Positions 1 through 11,734 of a stretch of 60,000 nucleotides of DNA are shown one piece after another (positions within the stretch are counted from its first letter, which is position 1; each line of letters begins with the position of its first letter). Both the position numbers and the translations under genes were made by a program. The notes beneath the pieces are model-generated. The model worked only from the letters and a program-made list of their open reading frames with translations. It did no database searches and was not told where the DNA came from. The stretch is from Cristatella mucedo (lineage: Eukaryota; Bryozoa; Phylactolaemata; Cristatellidae), in contig WPIO01000007.1 of assembly GCA_009760855.2 (NCBI GenBank), positions 5,371,501-5,431,500 on the forward strand, in the 5' to 3' direction.

Positions 1-904
1 GTAAGTTACTGCTCTACAAACAAATGTATTGCACTGCACATTAGAACGCCATCATCCAGCAGGCACAGCATCGTCACCAATGAGCTTCAATCAGTGACGA
101 CAATCTGATCCAATAATGTTGAGCACAGCGTTTATATGCCGTGTCTGCATGTGAAAGAACACGGGCTGGGCGGAGGCCTCGCGGTGGCTCTCTCTGACTG
201 CCTGCGCAGCAGCAGGCTCACGGCCGGTGGATGGGCAGACGATGACTGGGCAGTCCTGCCCAAATCCATGCATTGGCGGCATCTGTGGGGACATCAATCT
301 ACCACAAACTGCCTCCAGCTGTCGGGCGGGTTCGGAACGAACGATGGCCCGAGTGCGAAAAACAAGGCATGCATGGAATATAAGGGCTGCCGGAGGAGTA
401 CAACGGGAGGGGAGGGCAAGATCCCTCGACGCCGGCAGCCGTCTAGTGTGTGTAGACTGGGCTTGGCTGGCCTTGCGTGAAATAAAGGTTTTGGTGTTGG
501 AGCCAGCAGACTTGTTGCTCCCGCTACCCAGCCTGACGACAGGTCGTGCGGAGGGCTGTCACAGTGCACACCAGATCAGTAACCTTGCAAAGTCTAACGG
601 TATAGTTCACGGTTGGATGCTACCATAGTAGGCAGAAAGTGGTTTGTGCACGAGAGATGCTAAAACAAATTAAGACACCAGCAGAAGCAAAGTAGTAAAC
701 TTCCACTTGCACATCTGTGCTATGCTTCCTCGTACCCTTCAAATGCTGGCCAGCCATCGTACCTGCCTGGTATGCTGAACGCATCTAAAATGCCTTTCCA
801 TTACAAGATCTACCTTCTGTGGGTTTCCATGTTCTTAAATAACGGAAGCCTCTGCTCACCAGCTATCATAATGCATACTGCTTACGGGAGGGGGCAGCGA
901 CTAC
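1..904. other. No gene recognised
   Basis: Moderately GC-rich sequence with short open frames on both strands around 90-630, none resembling a known family. VPS35 is read leftwards from 7056 and continues past position 1, so this stretch is probably VPS35 intron. Confidence 0.4.
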
Positions 905-1525
905 ACTCATTAGACAGAGAATGGCCAGAATTATGTTTTATTTAGTGATGAAAGTAAGTTCACGATATTTAGTAAAGGAAAGCTACCCATGCATGTAAGC
1001 CAAAGGAAAGATTAGGCACATCGGCACGACTGCTTCAACCAACTGTGACGTTGTATAGCACATCAGTGATGGTTTGGGGCTGCTTCACAATAAAAGATAT
1101 AGGAGCTCTGCATCAGATCAAACGTATTATCGACCAATATGTATATCTTCAGGTGGTCAAGCAAATTAGGTTGCAAAGCCCTTGCTTAAGACTCGTTTTA
1201 TTTGGCAGCATGATAACGACATTAAGGGCACTGTCAGGTCAGGAAAAGCATGTTTTGACGAATCCAATGAGGTGCCGATGCAGTGACCAAGCCAGTCGTC
1301 GGATGAGAACCCGACAGAACATTTGTGAGACTATATCATTAGCCGGCCATTTGAGTAAAATTTCTGTTGTGCGCAAAGCAGAGGATACAGCATGAACATG
1401 TATGGTCTCTATGCCTAAGCATACAAGGGAGGTCATAAAGAATCATGGCTGGTAACAAGATACTAAGCAAATACATACCTGTTGCCAGCCACCAAGCTGT
1501 GTACGCTGTCAGCTGGCGCATTATG
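905..1525 (+). mobile_element. Degenerate Tc1/mariner-type transposase relic
   Basis: Reading across several frames gives pieces typical of a Tc1-like DDE transposase in the right order. LFSDESKF near 940-965 carries the first catalytic Asp. SVMVWGCF near 1060-1085 is followed by a G.LH.I stretch. A PSQSSDxNPTEHL-like stretch near 1290-1330 matches the usual SPDLNPIE region. A KYIP..SHQAVYAV-like end lies near 1470-1510. Several stops and frameshifts separate the pieces, so this is a dead copy. The N-terminal DNA-binding part and terminal inverted repeats were not found. Confidence 0.7.
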
Positions 1526-1715
1526 AACTACAGGGGGGTCTGATGGAAGAAATTAAGTTCTAAGACCATTTAGTAGTAGTGAATGCCATCGCTAAGGAAA
1601 GGCTTGCCTTGGATGGAGACTCTGGAGCATTGGTGCCAATATGCAACAATCATCTGATGAACCAGTAAAGTAAGACTACCTCACAGCTCACAGTGCTTGG
1701 TCCACTTTCAGAAAG

Positions 1716-2615
1716 TAAACTCTCCTTATTGTCGATGTAATCGCCAAGGACAATCTAGGCTTTCACTTCTATGCAGATGATACTCAGTTGTACCTTTGCT
1801 TTGATCTTTCACAACCCTCCATTAAGTCGAATGCTCTCAACTCCCTTGCTGCATGTTTTGCTGACACTCAAACAAGGATGGCAGCAAACTTTCTCCCACT
1901 GAATGACGAAAAAACAACCTCATAGTTATGGGCATATCTCGAATTACTTAAAAATAGTCAAGCCTAACAATGAAAAGGGCCTCGGCTAGCAAATTTCCTT
2001 CAGCATATGCACACAATCTGGGTGCTCTGTCCCAAATTAACCTTTCACTAGACGACCACATCGGTTCTACATTAAAGTCTGCATACCTACAATTACATAA
2101 CATTATGCTTTGAACTATTGCAAAACTCTGCAGCTAGACTTCCTGTCGTGAATGTCATAATTGCCTCGTAAGACCACTTCCCACCGACCTGCACCAGCTC
2201 TTCATAAAGCAGCATAGCGACTTCAAGGTTTTATCCCTCACTTTTAGGTCCCTTCATTCTCTTACTCTGGCCTACCTATCCAAATACTTCTCAAACAGGC
2301 TAGGCATCCTACCATTTGCTCTTCTGACTCAAGAGATCACAGTTTTAATTCGTGTGCTCCCAAACCTGGATCTCACTCCCGACTGACATCATGACATCCC
2401 CTGACATAACAATATTTGAAAAGAAGCTAAAAACCAACATGTTCGTCCTAGCATTTTCTGGGTCCACATGAATGTTCCTTTGAGCGCTTAACTAATTGAC
2501 ATGCTTCCTTTCCAGCAAATTTCAAGCACATGGAAAGAGATTTGGTTCTATTATGGTGCTAAACACAATCCTGTGACTATTATGGATTATTATTTTTATT
2601 ATTAATATTGCCATT
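1716..2615 (+). mobile_element. LINE family A (L2-like) 3' part, RT to tail
   Basis: The reverse transcriptase active-site motif FYADDTQLYLCFD is read near 1766-1805, followed by the family's SLAAC and MAANF stretches. The frame then breaks repeatedly. The C-terminal part (LDDHI, SAYLQLHN, then the LTFRSLHSL region) is recognisable to about 2500. The copy ends in a degraded form of the family A terminal hairpin (near 2525-2565) and a TTATTATT-rich tail. It is a non-coding relic. Confidence 0.8.
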
Positions 2616-3985
2616 TAGTCTTGGTGGGTCACACCCCTACGAGAGTATCGGTATGGGTTTTATCCATTTAGTCTGAAGTTGCTATTATGCCTATTTAGAA
2701 ATGCTGCCAGCTGCTCCTTGATTACACCACGGAATGACGCACCAAAGGTCCTTGGGGGTTTCTCTGAGGCACTCCATTAATAGTGCTGTATTAAAATCCA
2801 TAAATAAAAAATAATGAGGCCTCCTTTTTTAAGCACTTCACCATAATGAGTTTGTTTAATGCCTAAAGTTCTAGCTGTGGATAAGCAACAGTCGTTGATG
2901 ATGGCAGGGCATGCTCATGCCAATTGATCGTATGTGGTCACAAGTCGTGAATTAGGGGCATTTGAAAAATTGCTGATACCGACTTATACCATAGGTCATG
3001 ACCATGATATCAGATTTGTACAGATCGCTGACCAGCCACAGCTGCTAAGTACCTGCACACCTGCACTCTACATAAAGCTCAGCTTGTTAGGCTTCCAGCT
3101 AGGTAGCCTAGCCTGTCATTGGGAATAAATTCAGGGCATGTGAGGTATGCAAAGCAGCCCCCTCTCAAAAGGTCTTAGTTTGCTACACACTAAACAATCT
3201 GTTCTGGACCGCTACATGCTCTATCCAGCTTGAGGCCGCCCGCAGCTCTGGGGCAGGCTGTTAGAACTGATGTTAGTTTATTCGCATTCATTTTCCAATC
3301 ACGCTAACACAGAGAAACAAATAACAGCTCTTTATCATATAAGAATATCCTACTTACACAAGGTACTGAGCAGCTGAAAAGATAAAGACAGCACATTGAT
3401 GAGCAGCACAGATCTTCACTTTGGTCTAAATACATAGCTTTGATCTGGTTTTAGATCAATCCCTTATTTTTGTTTTGGAAAGTAACGTTTCACTTGGCTG
3501 TCAAAACTGTCAGTTGAGGTAGTCTTTTCTTGGTCTGCCTCTCTCAATCACTGGCATACCTGGCCACGTCCAAGACCCGTTTTAAGCCTGAAAAAGTGAA
3601 TCTTCTAGCCAGCATTAAAGGCTTCCAAACGGCTTGCCCCCTGTACATGTAGCGGTGAAGAATTTCAGAACCCCCCCCCCCCAATGTCTTGAGAGGCTGC
3701 TGACAGCACCTAGTCTCTTAGAACCAAAGAATCTGATAGACCATGCTGGCTTGTAGCGTTAAATAAAGTTAACTAGGCGGTAAACATTTATTTGCACCTA
3801 TGCAGCACACAATGCTGACATTTGCATTTGAATGGCAGCATAGTTTTGATAGTGAATGCCGGTCAAACCAAGTTACTAATTATGGGAAAACCTAGTACTA
3901 ATCAGAAAACACATTGGAAAGCTTAATCCTCAAAGTGAACTTGGCCAGCATATATCCTGAAGCCTTGGCACAGATCTGGCTATCC
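2616..3985. other. No gene recognised; AT-rich intergenic or intronic DNA
   Basis: No conserved frame was seen. A run of about 12 C lies near 3669-3681. The base composition resembles that of the VPS35 flank. Confidence 0.4.
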
Positions 3986-4500
3986 TATTCTAAAATGACT
4001 TTCCAATGGATGACCAAGTCAGTTCTGCAGTAGTCAAATCTGCATACTTTCCCATGCTGCCGTTCCACAATTCAATTTCAGGTTAGCTCAGATGAGGAGA
4101 TCACAACCAAGCCGGCTCACGCATTTTTAATATCAAGTCTTAACGTCTGTAACTCACTAATTACAGGTCCGCAAGCCTGTGAAATAAAGACCTTTATCTG
4201 AAATACTTCCTAATCAGGTTAAGCACCATACACCACACGCTCGTCTGACCCCCCCCCAAGTCGTAAAGGAGTGCCACTAACCAATGACCAATCCTTTGGA
4301 GACACTACCTTCACTTCATATGATCCCAAAGCACTGTACTCACTCCCAACCAACGTCATGACAATCCCTGAGTTGACGATTTGAAAAACGCTAAGAACCC
4401 GGTAGTTCCCAAACCATTTTCTCGATCCGTGTGAAGTTTCCCATTTGAGCTTCAGCGTGCTGAAACTGCGCATCAAAAATATCCTTAATCAAAGGAGATG
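3986..4500 (+). mobile_element. LINE family A C-terminal fragment
   Basis: Decayed plus-strand copy of the family A 3' coding region: the DDQVSSAVVKSAYF-like start, the PTNVMT-like stretch and the ...FEKR-like end are in the family order, with stops throughout. It lies next to SINE-1 at 4548. Confidence 0.65.
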
Positions 4501-4547
4501 TGTCCTTCACATGATGTATCAAGTGTATATAAAGAGATTTAAAATAT

Positions 4548-4665
4548 AATTAATTTGTATAGCATCCCAAAGAACTTAATCTCTATTCAGGCACTTCACA
4601 TATGCCTCGGGGCTTGACCCCACGACCTCAGCCAGACCTTGGTCGGGGCGAGTACCTTAACCATA
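4548..4665 (-). mobile_element. SINE-1 (tRNA-derived), minus strand
   Basis: On the minus strand the copy reads GGTTAAGGTACTCGCCCCGA (A-box region), then GAGGTCGTGGGGTCAAGCCC (B-box region), then the 3' hairpin with GCCTGAATAGAGATTAAGTT. The copy is cut at its 5' end after GGTTAAGG. It is one of four SINE-1 copies in the window (see 38178, 39557, 56153). Confidence 0.75.
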
Positions 4666-4885
4666 ACCTACCTACGAGCACCTTAACCTTATGTACAGTT
4701 ATTATTATCGTTTACTATGAAAGCTGCTGCCTTGCCACAATGAAAACAAGAGCAGAGATGTGCAAGGGCTCAGATCGTAAAATATATATATTTATATTTA
4801 TATTTACATTTATATATAGGCTGTTATTGGTAGTCTAATCAGCACACAACGGATTCTGAGCTCGAGTCACAATCAATATTAACGG

Positions 4886-4965
4886 CCACTATTCCAACAA
4901 TCCTGCAGGGATCCAATGTTGGTTGCCACCATTCCAACCATCCTGCAGGGATCCCATGTTGGTTG
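4886..4965. repeat. 40-bp direct tandem duplication
   Basis: Two adjacent 40-bp units, 4886-4925 and 4926-4965, differ at about three positions. Both contain the same CCTGCAGGGATCC core. Confidence 0.9.
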
Positions 4966-5375
4966 CTGCATAGTCTCTGGCAAAAATTAGAGCCAGCTGG
5001 CTTACATGCAAACTCAGGCGAGAGGGTAGAAATGGTTTTCTCTTGGCGTATCATACCCACGTCTAGCATCGTACGTTACTTGCTTACAATGTACAGCAGC
5101 TCCTAGCAACTTGGCAGCTCATATGCTATCTTATTTCAAGGGCTCCACTGCATCGATATCCGAACGAGCTTTAGCATGCATAGAGAGCACTTTCATGCCC
5201 GGCAGCCCTGCCAATCAGCAGCTGGGTGTTGCTCGGTAACGATGGTAAAAAACGATATACGCCGTGCTGTCCACAATGAACGGTACGAGCATGCTTCAAG
5301 GTCACGGCTCGTACCGATTTGCCCGGCACGTCTGAGCTCGAAGCCAGCATGGAGAAGAGTTGGACCACTACTCAC

Positions 5376-7056
5376 TTGTCTGTCTCCAATATGCAGTCGG
5401 GTAGCACGTTCTTCGTGCACTGCAAGAGATAGTTGCGAAGGAAGAGGCCGCGAAGCGGGTGCTGCACGCCTCGACACATTTCGACAAGGTCTCGAAGGAT
5501 GTCCTTGCGTGAGAACTCTTTGCACTTGATGTACACCACACCGACAGTGATGAGCAGGTAGCTGCAACGAGAGGACCCACAGCCACCTAACCGTGAGGCA
5601 GCAGCACTGCAGCAGCTTCGGCAGCTCAAACTCTGCTCGGCTCTGGCCAGATAGGTTGCGCGATACTTACAGCCTCGGCAGAATGTTGCCAGCATACTGG
5701 ACAATTTCGTACAAGTCCGGCACTTTTCGGCCTTTCTGCCACTCGTCGGTGAGATACGACTCGAGGTGTCGCATCTCGTCTGACACTGCCATATCTAGCG
5801 AAGCGAGGACGAAATTTGTGCGATCATCAAAGCAGCATTCACGTGAAGCCTCCACAGTCTGCCAAGGCAATCGTTCTGCAGCAAGCACTCAAAACCAGCG
5901 TAACAGTGGCAGAGCACCAAAGACTCACAAAGTTCGTAATAGCTCTTCGGGGAAAGAAGGGAGGTCCGGAGCTCGGACAAGGCATTCGATGCATGCTTCA
6001 AGGCATCCATTAACTTGGACTTATCCTGCAATGCATGCAGCTCATTCACGGCGGCTGCCCATCACTGCCGCAACCGACAGCATCCTAGATGCAAAGCGGC
6101 ATTGCGCACGCCGACTCGTATTCTGCTCATCCTACCAGACAGCGCTTCATCTGGAAAGCCTGGTTTTTCACAATGTTCAGCGCATCCTCGAGCAAACGCT
6201 CCTGCTCGTCGTGGGGCGCACTTGGTTGTGGGTTCGGCTACAATGCATCGTGCGTACATTAGAAGCGCCGCTTTTGGATACGACTGCCCCTGCCCGCCTC
6301 CCCCGCCGTACGTAAAAAGTAGCATAGGCATCTCACCCTCTTGAATATATAATTCACACACGACTGGGGCATACATGCTGCAGTGGTGTCGACGGTCGGC
6401 GGCACACTCGCTTTGGTCTTCACAATGCAGTGCAGGTATAGAAATGGCGCACTGCAGAGCTCCGCAAACGTTAGCACAATTCAAACCGCCGATTTATCAA
6501 CGGGACCGCCTCGTGCGACCGCTAAGCACGGGATGCTGAGTCGCTTTCGTGCGAACTTGAAAACGTGCCCGTCAGCAAAACACACAGCTTCCTATTAGAA
6601 TATCGGTTGGCGCTTCGTAATAAGCTTTTGAAATAAGCTAGAAACGCTGCAGCATAACGCGAATGCATAAAAACGGGTCCACGGCCGCGGCGTTCGCGGG
6701 GGACGGTCTTGCTATCGCCGAGCACCAGGTACCGCGGGTGGCCGGTCATGTACAAGCAGCGGCACTATTAAAATGTGCATCCCCTCTAAGGCTAGCAGCA
6801 TATGTAATCCAGCTTCGTCGTAAAGGTCGGCCATTGACCATACCACAAGCTCTTATAAGCGTCGGGTGACTGCGACGGCAGCGGTGCCTGGGGCTTCCTG
6901 AACGCTCTGCGGGTTTCGCAAGCAGCAGAAACAACGCAGCGAGGCAGGAACAAGCTTGAGTATCAGCCCTTTACGATAACGCTCGGGCTAACAGCGAGAA
7001 TTCCTCGTAAGTCGCAACTAAGCAACAATCTGAACCAGAGATGTTACGCCTACCAT
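5376..7056 (-). CDS. VPS35: VPS35 retromer subunit, N-terminal exons 1-5 (gene runs off the left edge)
   Basis: VPS35 is the large alpha-solenoid scaffold of retromer. With VPS26 and VPS29 it coats endosomal tubules and recycles membrane cargo. Exons read on the minus strand: 7054-7056 (ATG only, inferred), 6136-6237, 5929-6025, 5671-5794 and 5376-5561. All have GT donors and AG acceptors, and all phases fit (0, 0, 1, 2, 2). About 170 of the roughly 796 residues usual for animal VPS35 are encoded. Landmarks are [11 protein letters not shown] (residues 10-20), [50 protein letters not shown] (the PRLYL motif, with Arg108, contacts VPS26 in known retromer) and [23 protein letters not shown]. These follow human VPS35 almost residue for residue. 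Introns 2-4 are only about 110-135 bp, while intron 5 exceeds 5.3 kb and is full of transposons. The exon 5 end (CILETD) differs from the usual linker, so its donor is less certain. The start-codon exon is the weakest call: a lone ATG directly followed by GTAGGC. Confidence 0.92.
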
Positions 7057-7209
7057 TTTCGGGAGATGAGCGCGGAAGCGGAAGTAGCAGTAGTACCTTG
7101 ACCTCCAGACTGGCCGAAGTCGCGGCAGGCGAAATCGTTGGCGTGTACACGTTCACGTGCTATGTCGTGTACATACTGTGCCGGTCTCAGGGGTGGTCGG
7201 TTCCAAACC

Positions 7210-7990
7210 TGCTCACTGCTAACCCTGTTATTTACCACCAGCTAATTTTTTGCTTTGTCCGAAGACGTTTGCAACGCAACACTGGACCAAGAGAACTTGA
7301 GCAACTACCGCCCAGTCTCTCTTCTACCATTCCTATCGAGGACATTAGAACAAGTCGTGGCAGACCAGTCTGGCTTTAGAGCTAATCACTCCGCAGATTC
7401 AGCATTGCTTCGGGTGTACAACGATCTGAGAAGAGTGCAGACATGGATAGAGTATCTCTCCTTGTTTTGCTCGATCTATCGGCAACTTTTGATACTACCG
7501 ATGACCAAGTCCTTATTGAGCGCCTCTCATCTCGCCTGGGAATTACCGGCACTGTATTTCAATAGTTCAGGTCCTATCTCGGTGGGATATTCCAGACTAT
7601 TGATGTGAATTGACAAAGATCATCCGAGGAACCTCTGAAATATGGGGTACCTCGGGGCTCCGTGCTTGGTCAGGTTCTTATGACCGTTTATACTCTCCCT
7701 CTTGCCGATGTGATTGCCAAGCATAATCTAGGCTTTTACTTATATGCGGATGACACTCAGTTGTACATTTGCTTTGATCCCTCCCAGCCCTCGAGCACGT
7801 CTAATTCTCTCAACTCCCTAACTGCATGTATTGATGACATCCGCACACGTATGGAAGCAAATTTTCTTAAATTGAATTGTGATACAACCAACTTACTAGT
7901 TATGGAAAAACTAAGTGGGATCCAGAAGTTGGAAAGGCTGACGCTCAAAACTGGCTCTGCTAGCATATCTCCTTGTTGACTCAGCACGAA
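7210..7990 (+). mobile_element. LINE family A reverse transcriptase fragment
   Basis: Plus-strand pieces of an L2/CR1-type RT: NYRPVSLLP, FRANHSADSALLRVYNDL, LVLLDLSATFDTTD (motif A, second Asp lost), GVPRGSVLGQ, and LYADDTQLYICFDPSQPS with the YADD catalytic pair. Several frameshifts and stops separate them. The 5' edge is near the VPS35 start region, and the 3' end is cut before the hairpin. Confidence 0.85.
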
Positions 7991-8019
7991 ATCTAGGTGT
8001 CATATTATTGCAAAAAGAC

Positions 8020-8870
8020 CTCTTATAATAATAATAATAATGCCCTTGATAAAGCACCCTCAGAAAACTCAATCTCTTCCTAGGCGCTTTACATTTGCTG
8101 CAAAGTGAAACGCGATTGAATCGTGAGTAATATCATGCTTGATAAACAACATGAACAACATGGTTTGGGGTGACATGCACAGGGTCAGCATGCAAATGTG
8201 GTTAGTGGCAGCATGCACAATGTCAGCAAGAATAAGCACATTAATGAAGAATCACAGGGTCCCACTAAATGCTGTTCTAAATAGGTGTGTTTTTAGGTTC
8301 TTTTTGAATGTGGTCTGAGAAGTCAGGGGATGTTCTGACTCAAGTCGGGAGAGAGTTCAAGGCTTTGGGAGCATACGAACTAAATGCACGGTCTCCAAAG
8401 GATTTGAGCTCTGTACGAGGTGGTGGTAGACTGATGGATTCCGAAAAGCGGGTGGTACGATGCTTGGCCTGGTGGGGGAGTAGATCTGAGAGATAGGCTG
8501 GAGCCAAAGAATGAAGTGACCTAAAAGTGAGCGACAAAACCTTGAAGTCGATCCCTAGCTTGACTGGTTGCCAATGCAGGTCGGCGAGATGTGGTGTGAT
8601 GTGGCAACTGCGACGCTCACGACAGACAAGCCTAGCTGCAGAGTTTTGCACCAGCCAGCTGTGATCGCCTGATTGCACGTGCCGGTAGGCCAGCAAGCAG
8701 CGAGTTAAAGAAATCAAGTCGGGATGTCACAAATACATGGACCAATTTAGACGTGGTATCCTTATCTAAACAAGCCAGAATTTTAGCAATGTTATGTAGC
8801 TGAAAGTAGGCAGATTTGACTGCGGAGCTGATGTGGTCGTCTAACGAGAGGTCACTTTGGAACATGACAC
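8020..8870 (-). mobile_element. LINE family A 3' half, minus strand
   Basis: The tail (ATA repeats) and terminal hairpin lie at 8020-8095, and the C-terminal coding part is read leftwards from 8865: SLDDHISSAVKSAYFQLHN, LDFFNSLLAGLP, CHITPHLADLHWQPVK, LTFRSLHSLAPAYLSDLLP, FGDRAFSSYAPKALNSLPT. Two frames are needed. It abuts a plus-strand copy starting at the same point of the element (8871). Confidence 0.85.
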
Positions 8871-9175
8871 CTAGACGACCACATCAGTTCCACAGTCTAA
8901 TCTGTCTACTTTCAGCTCCATAACTTGCTAAAATTCGGGTCTGCTTAGACAGGGATACCACATATAAGTTGGTCCATGCATTTGTGACATCCCGTCTTGA
9001 ATTCTGTAACTAACAGCTTGCCGGTCTACCGGCCTGTGCAATCAGGTGCTTACAGATGGTGCACAACTCTGCAGCTAGGCTTGTCTATTGTGAGCGTCGC
9101 AGCTGCCACATCCGACCACTTCTCACCGACCTTCACTGGCTTCCAGTCAAGCAACGGATCAACTTCAAGGTTTTG
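8871..9175 (+). mobile_element. LINE family A, 5' piece of a copy split by LINE B
   Basis: Plus-strand family A from the LDDHISS region to the point DFKVL. The copy resumes at about 10206 with the LSDLLPHQA region, so the LINE B block at 9176-10205 sits inside it. About 60 bp of family A sequence are missing at the junction. Confidence 0.75.
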
Positions 9176-10205
9176 TAATGTAATGTAATGTATATCCGTC
9201 TGTAACTCCACAAAGCCACAAAGACCGTGTGGGTGTTACGCAGGAGAGTTTTGTATAGCGAACTCACAGCCTAAACGGCTTTCTGTACGCATTCGGTAGC
9301 CAGCAGACTTCGTCTCACGCAACAAAGAGAAAGTGGTAAGCATAGCAGCCACAGAGTCAGGAGACCAGTTGAGGTAGTGAGTAGTATGCAAGTAACAGCT
9401 TAAGACTGCTGAAAAATGAGCCATAGTCGGTAGCAGGAGAGTAGTTGTCGTTGCGTAAGAAGTGTGGAAGCGAGTTCCACAGTCTAGGACCTGCAGAGCT
9501 AAAGTTTCTGTCGCCAGCAGTCTTTTAGCGGAAGAATGGAACAGCTAATTTATTGTCCAAACAGGACCTGAGGGTGCGAACAGGCTGAAACTGGTGCAGC
9601 CGTTCAGCTAGATACGAATGAGCCAAGCATTGGCGGGCCTTGTTGGTCAGCGTAAGAACTTTGCTCTGTATCCTTTGATCAACCGGCATCTATCCTAGTT
9701 TTTTTTTAGCAAAGGAGTCATTTGCTCAAACCTCTGGGACTTGAGGACTAGCATCCAGCCATATTCATAGTCAGCTGCAGTGGCCTAGTTGCTTTCTTTG
9801 GTAGCTCAGCCAAAAGGGAATTACAATAATCAAGCCGAGACAGAACTAAAGAGCTAGTTAAATTTTTTGCAAGCCACTGTGGAAGACAGCTCCTAATCTT
9901 AGATAGGGATCGGACGTGATGGGTAGCTGTAGAAGCAGTCTTCTGAAGGGATCTTTTCAAACTTAGGCAGCCGTCGAAAACGACACCTAAATTTCCAGCA
10001 CGTGGGGATGGTCGCACAACAGCATCGCCTATTAGAATGGCACTCACTTTCACGTCCCTTAATTCTTTGACTCCAACCTCGAAGTCTGTTGGCTACCGAA
10101 TGCGTACCGAAAGCCGCTTAAGCTGTGAGTGCGCTATACAAAACTCACCTGCGTAACACCCACATAGTCTTTATGACTTTGTGGAGTTACAGACGGAGAT
10201 GCATT
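9176..10205 (-). mobile_element. LINE family B block with both ends formed by the element's 3' terminus
   Basis: From 9176 to about 10077 a family B copy runs on the minus strand, with its ACATT-type tail and terminal hairpin at 9176-9240. The coding piece includes GNLGVVFDGCLSLK, SRLDYCNSLLAELPKKA and, nearer the tail, the SVGYRMRTES-like end. From about 10078 to 10205 the last 128 bp of family B appear again on the plus strand (GTCTGTTGGCTACCGAATG through to the tail). The block therefore begins and ends with inverted copies of the same 3' end. Confidence 0.8.
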
Positions 10206-10690
10206 ATATTACATTACCTATCACATCTACTGCCCCACCAGGCTAAGCATCGTACCACCCCGTTTTTCGGAATCTAACTTTACCTATACCTCGTACAAAC
10301 CTCAAATTCTTTGGAGACCGTGCATTTAGTTCATATGCTCTTAAAGCTTGGAACTCACACCCGACTTACGTCACGACATCTCCTGAACTTGAGCACATTT
10401 AAAAAGAAAATAAAAACGCATCTATTTATTATAGCATCTAGTGGGTCCCTGCAATTCGTCTATTATGTGTTTATCCGTGCTGACCCTGTTCATGCTGCCA
10501 TTAACTTCACTCTCATGCTGACCCTGAGCAAGTCACCCCTAACCAAGTTATTGTAGTTGTTTATTCAGCTAGCGACTACTAACCATTCAATCATGCTTCC
10601 TTTGCAGCAAATGTAAAGCGCCTAGAAAGAGATTGAGCTCACTGAGGGCGCTTTATCAAGCGTGTTATTGTTATTTTTCTTATTATTATT
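10206..10690 (+). mobile_element. LINE family A 3' piece, continuation of the copy at 8871
   Basis: Coding remnants include FGDRAFSSYAL-like and TFKKKIKTHLFIIASSGSL. The terminal hairpin arms AGCGCC (10617-10622) and GGCGCT (10647-10652) follow, then a TTATTGTTATTTTTCTTATTATTATTA-type tail. Confidence 0.8.
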
Positions 10691-11729
10691 ATGAGGCCTT
10701 GGTATTCTGCATCAGCTATATTTAAGGTATTGCTCGAGGATCATGGAGCGGTACTGAATTATGACCCATAGGAACCGAATATTTCATGATGTGTAGTTTA
10801 GAAGCTATAGCTGGGCATCTGAAATAATCGTCAAGTTGTATTCTGACCTGGCAAGTGTACTTGGGGCTTCAGTGGGATTTATGAGCTATGATTGGTGCTG
10901 TCCACTCGTAACTACGAAATAAACTGGTCTATGTTAGCGACAGCGGCGGAGCCAGAGGGAGGCAGGGGGCATTCCCCCTCTCCCTAGAGCGGGGCAGTGA
11001 CCTGGGCCACACCCTATTCCTGCGTCTCTGACTGTCACCGAGGGCAAAATAGGTATCAATTTCACTCAATGAGCAATCGCCAAGTTCATGTTAAATTAAA
11101 GCCGAGATTTTGCGCTATAATCCTCCATCATTTGCAGCTCTAGCCCTGCTCGGTCAAAATTTTTCCGGGTCTTGCCCCCTAAAAAAAAATGTTGCAAGTC
11201 TTTCCCCCTAGATGAAAATCCTGGCTCGGCGACTGATTAGCATTACATTTTTTGTTAAGCGTCAGGCGTTTACTCGCAAAAACTGTTGGGCATACGAAAT
11301 TTAATTCGAAAACTAATGACCGTGCATGTAAGCGTATAGCTAGGCAGCGGCTCAGCAGCAACGACACATCGGACGGTGGACCATGGCTAAAAAAAAAAGG
11401 TCGAGGCTGATTTAACGGCCTATATTGTATAGCGGCAGAAGAGCCTTAAGGGGCCACTTTGAGGGAGAGTATTTCATATTTCTGAGTTACACTACGATTG
11501 CCGATGACTTGCAAGTTTGGTCTATCTTCAGTCAATCCGATATAAATGCTGCCGTCTAAGAGCGAATATCAACATTACTTGGAGCTATTAAGTTAGGCTA
11601 GTTTGATGTGCTGGGAGGTAGGGAGTGGTTAGAGCACCGATACAGCTGTGCGTCATCGGCTGAAAAAGAAAGCCTATATTGTACTTGGCCGTTATATCGT
11701 CAAAAGAAAACGATCAATCGTGAAAAGAA
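10691..11729. other. No gene recognised; short SINE-2 fragment inside
   Basis: No conserved frame was seen. About 11400-11455 resembles the 3' part of SINE-2 on the minus strand (GCTGATTTAACGGCCTA, then TAGCGGCAGAAGAGCC). Confidence 0.4.
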
Positions 11730-11734
11730 GTGAC

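Noticed and set aside
1-5370. Further VPS35 exons
   Set aside because: I looked for the next conserved VPS35 segments on the minus strand and saw none. The stretch is repeats and unique non-coding DNA, so the remaining exons must lie outside the window or have been missed.
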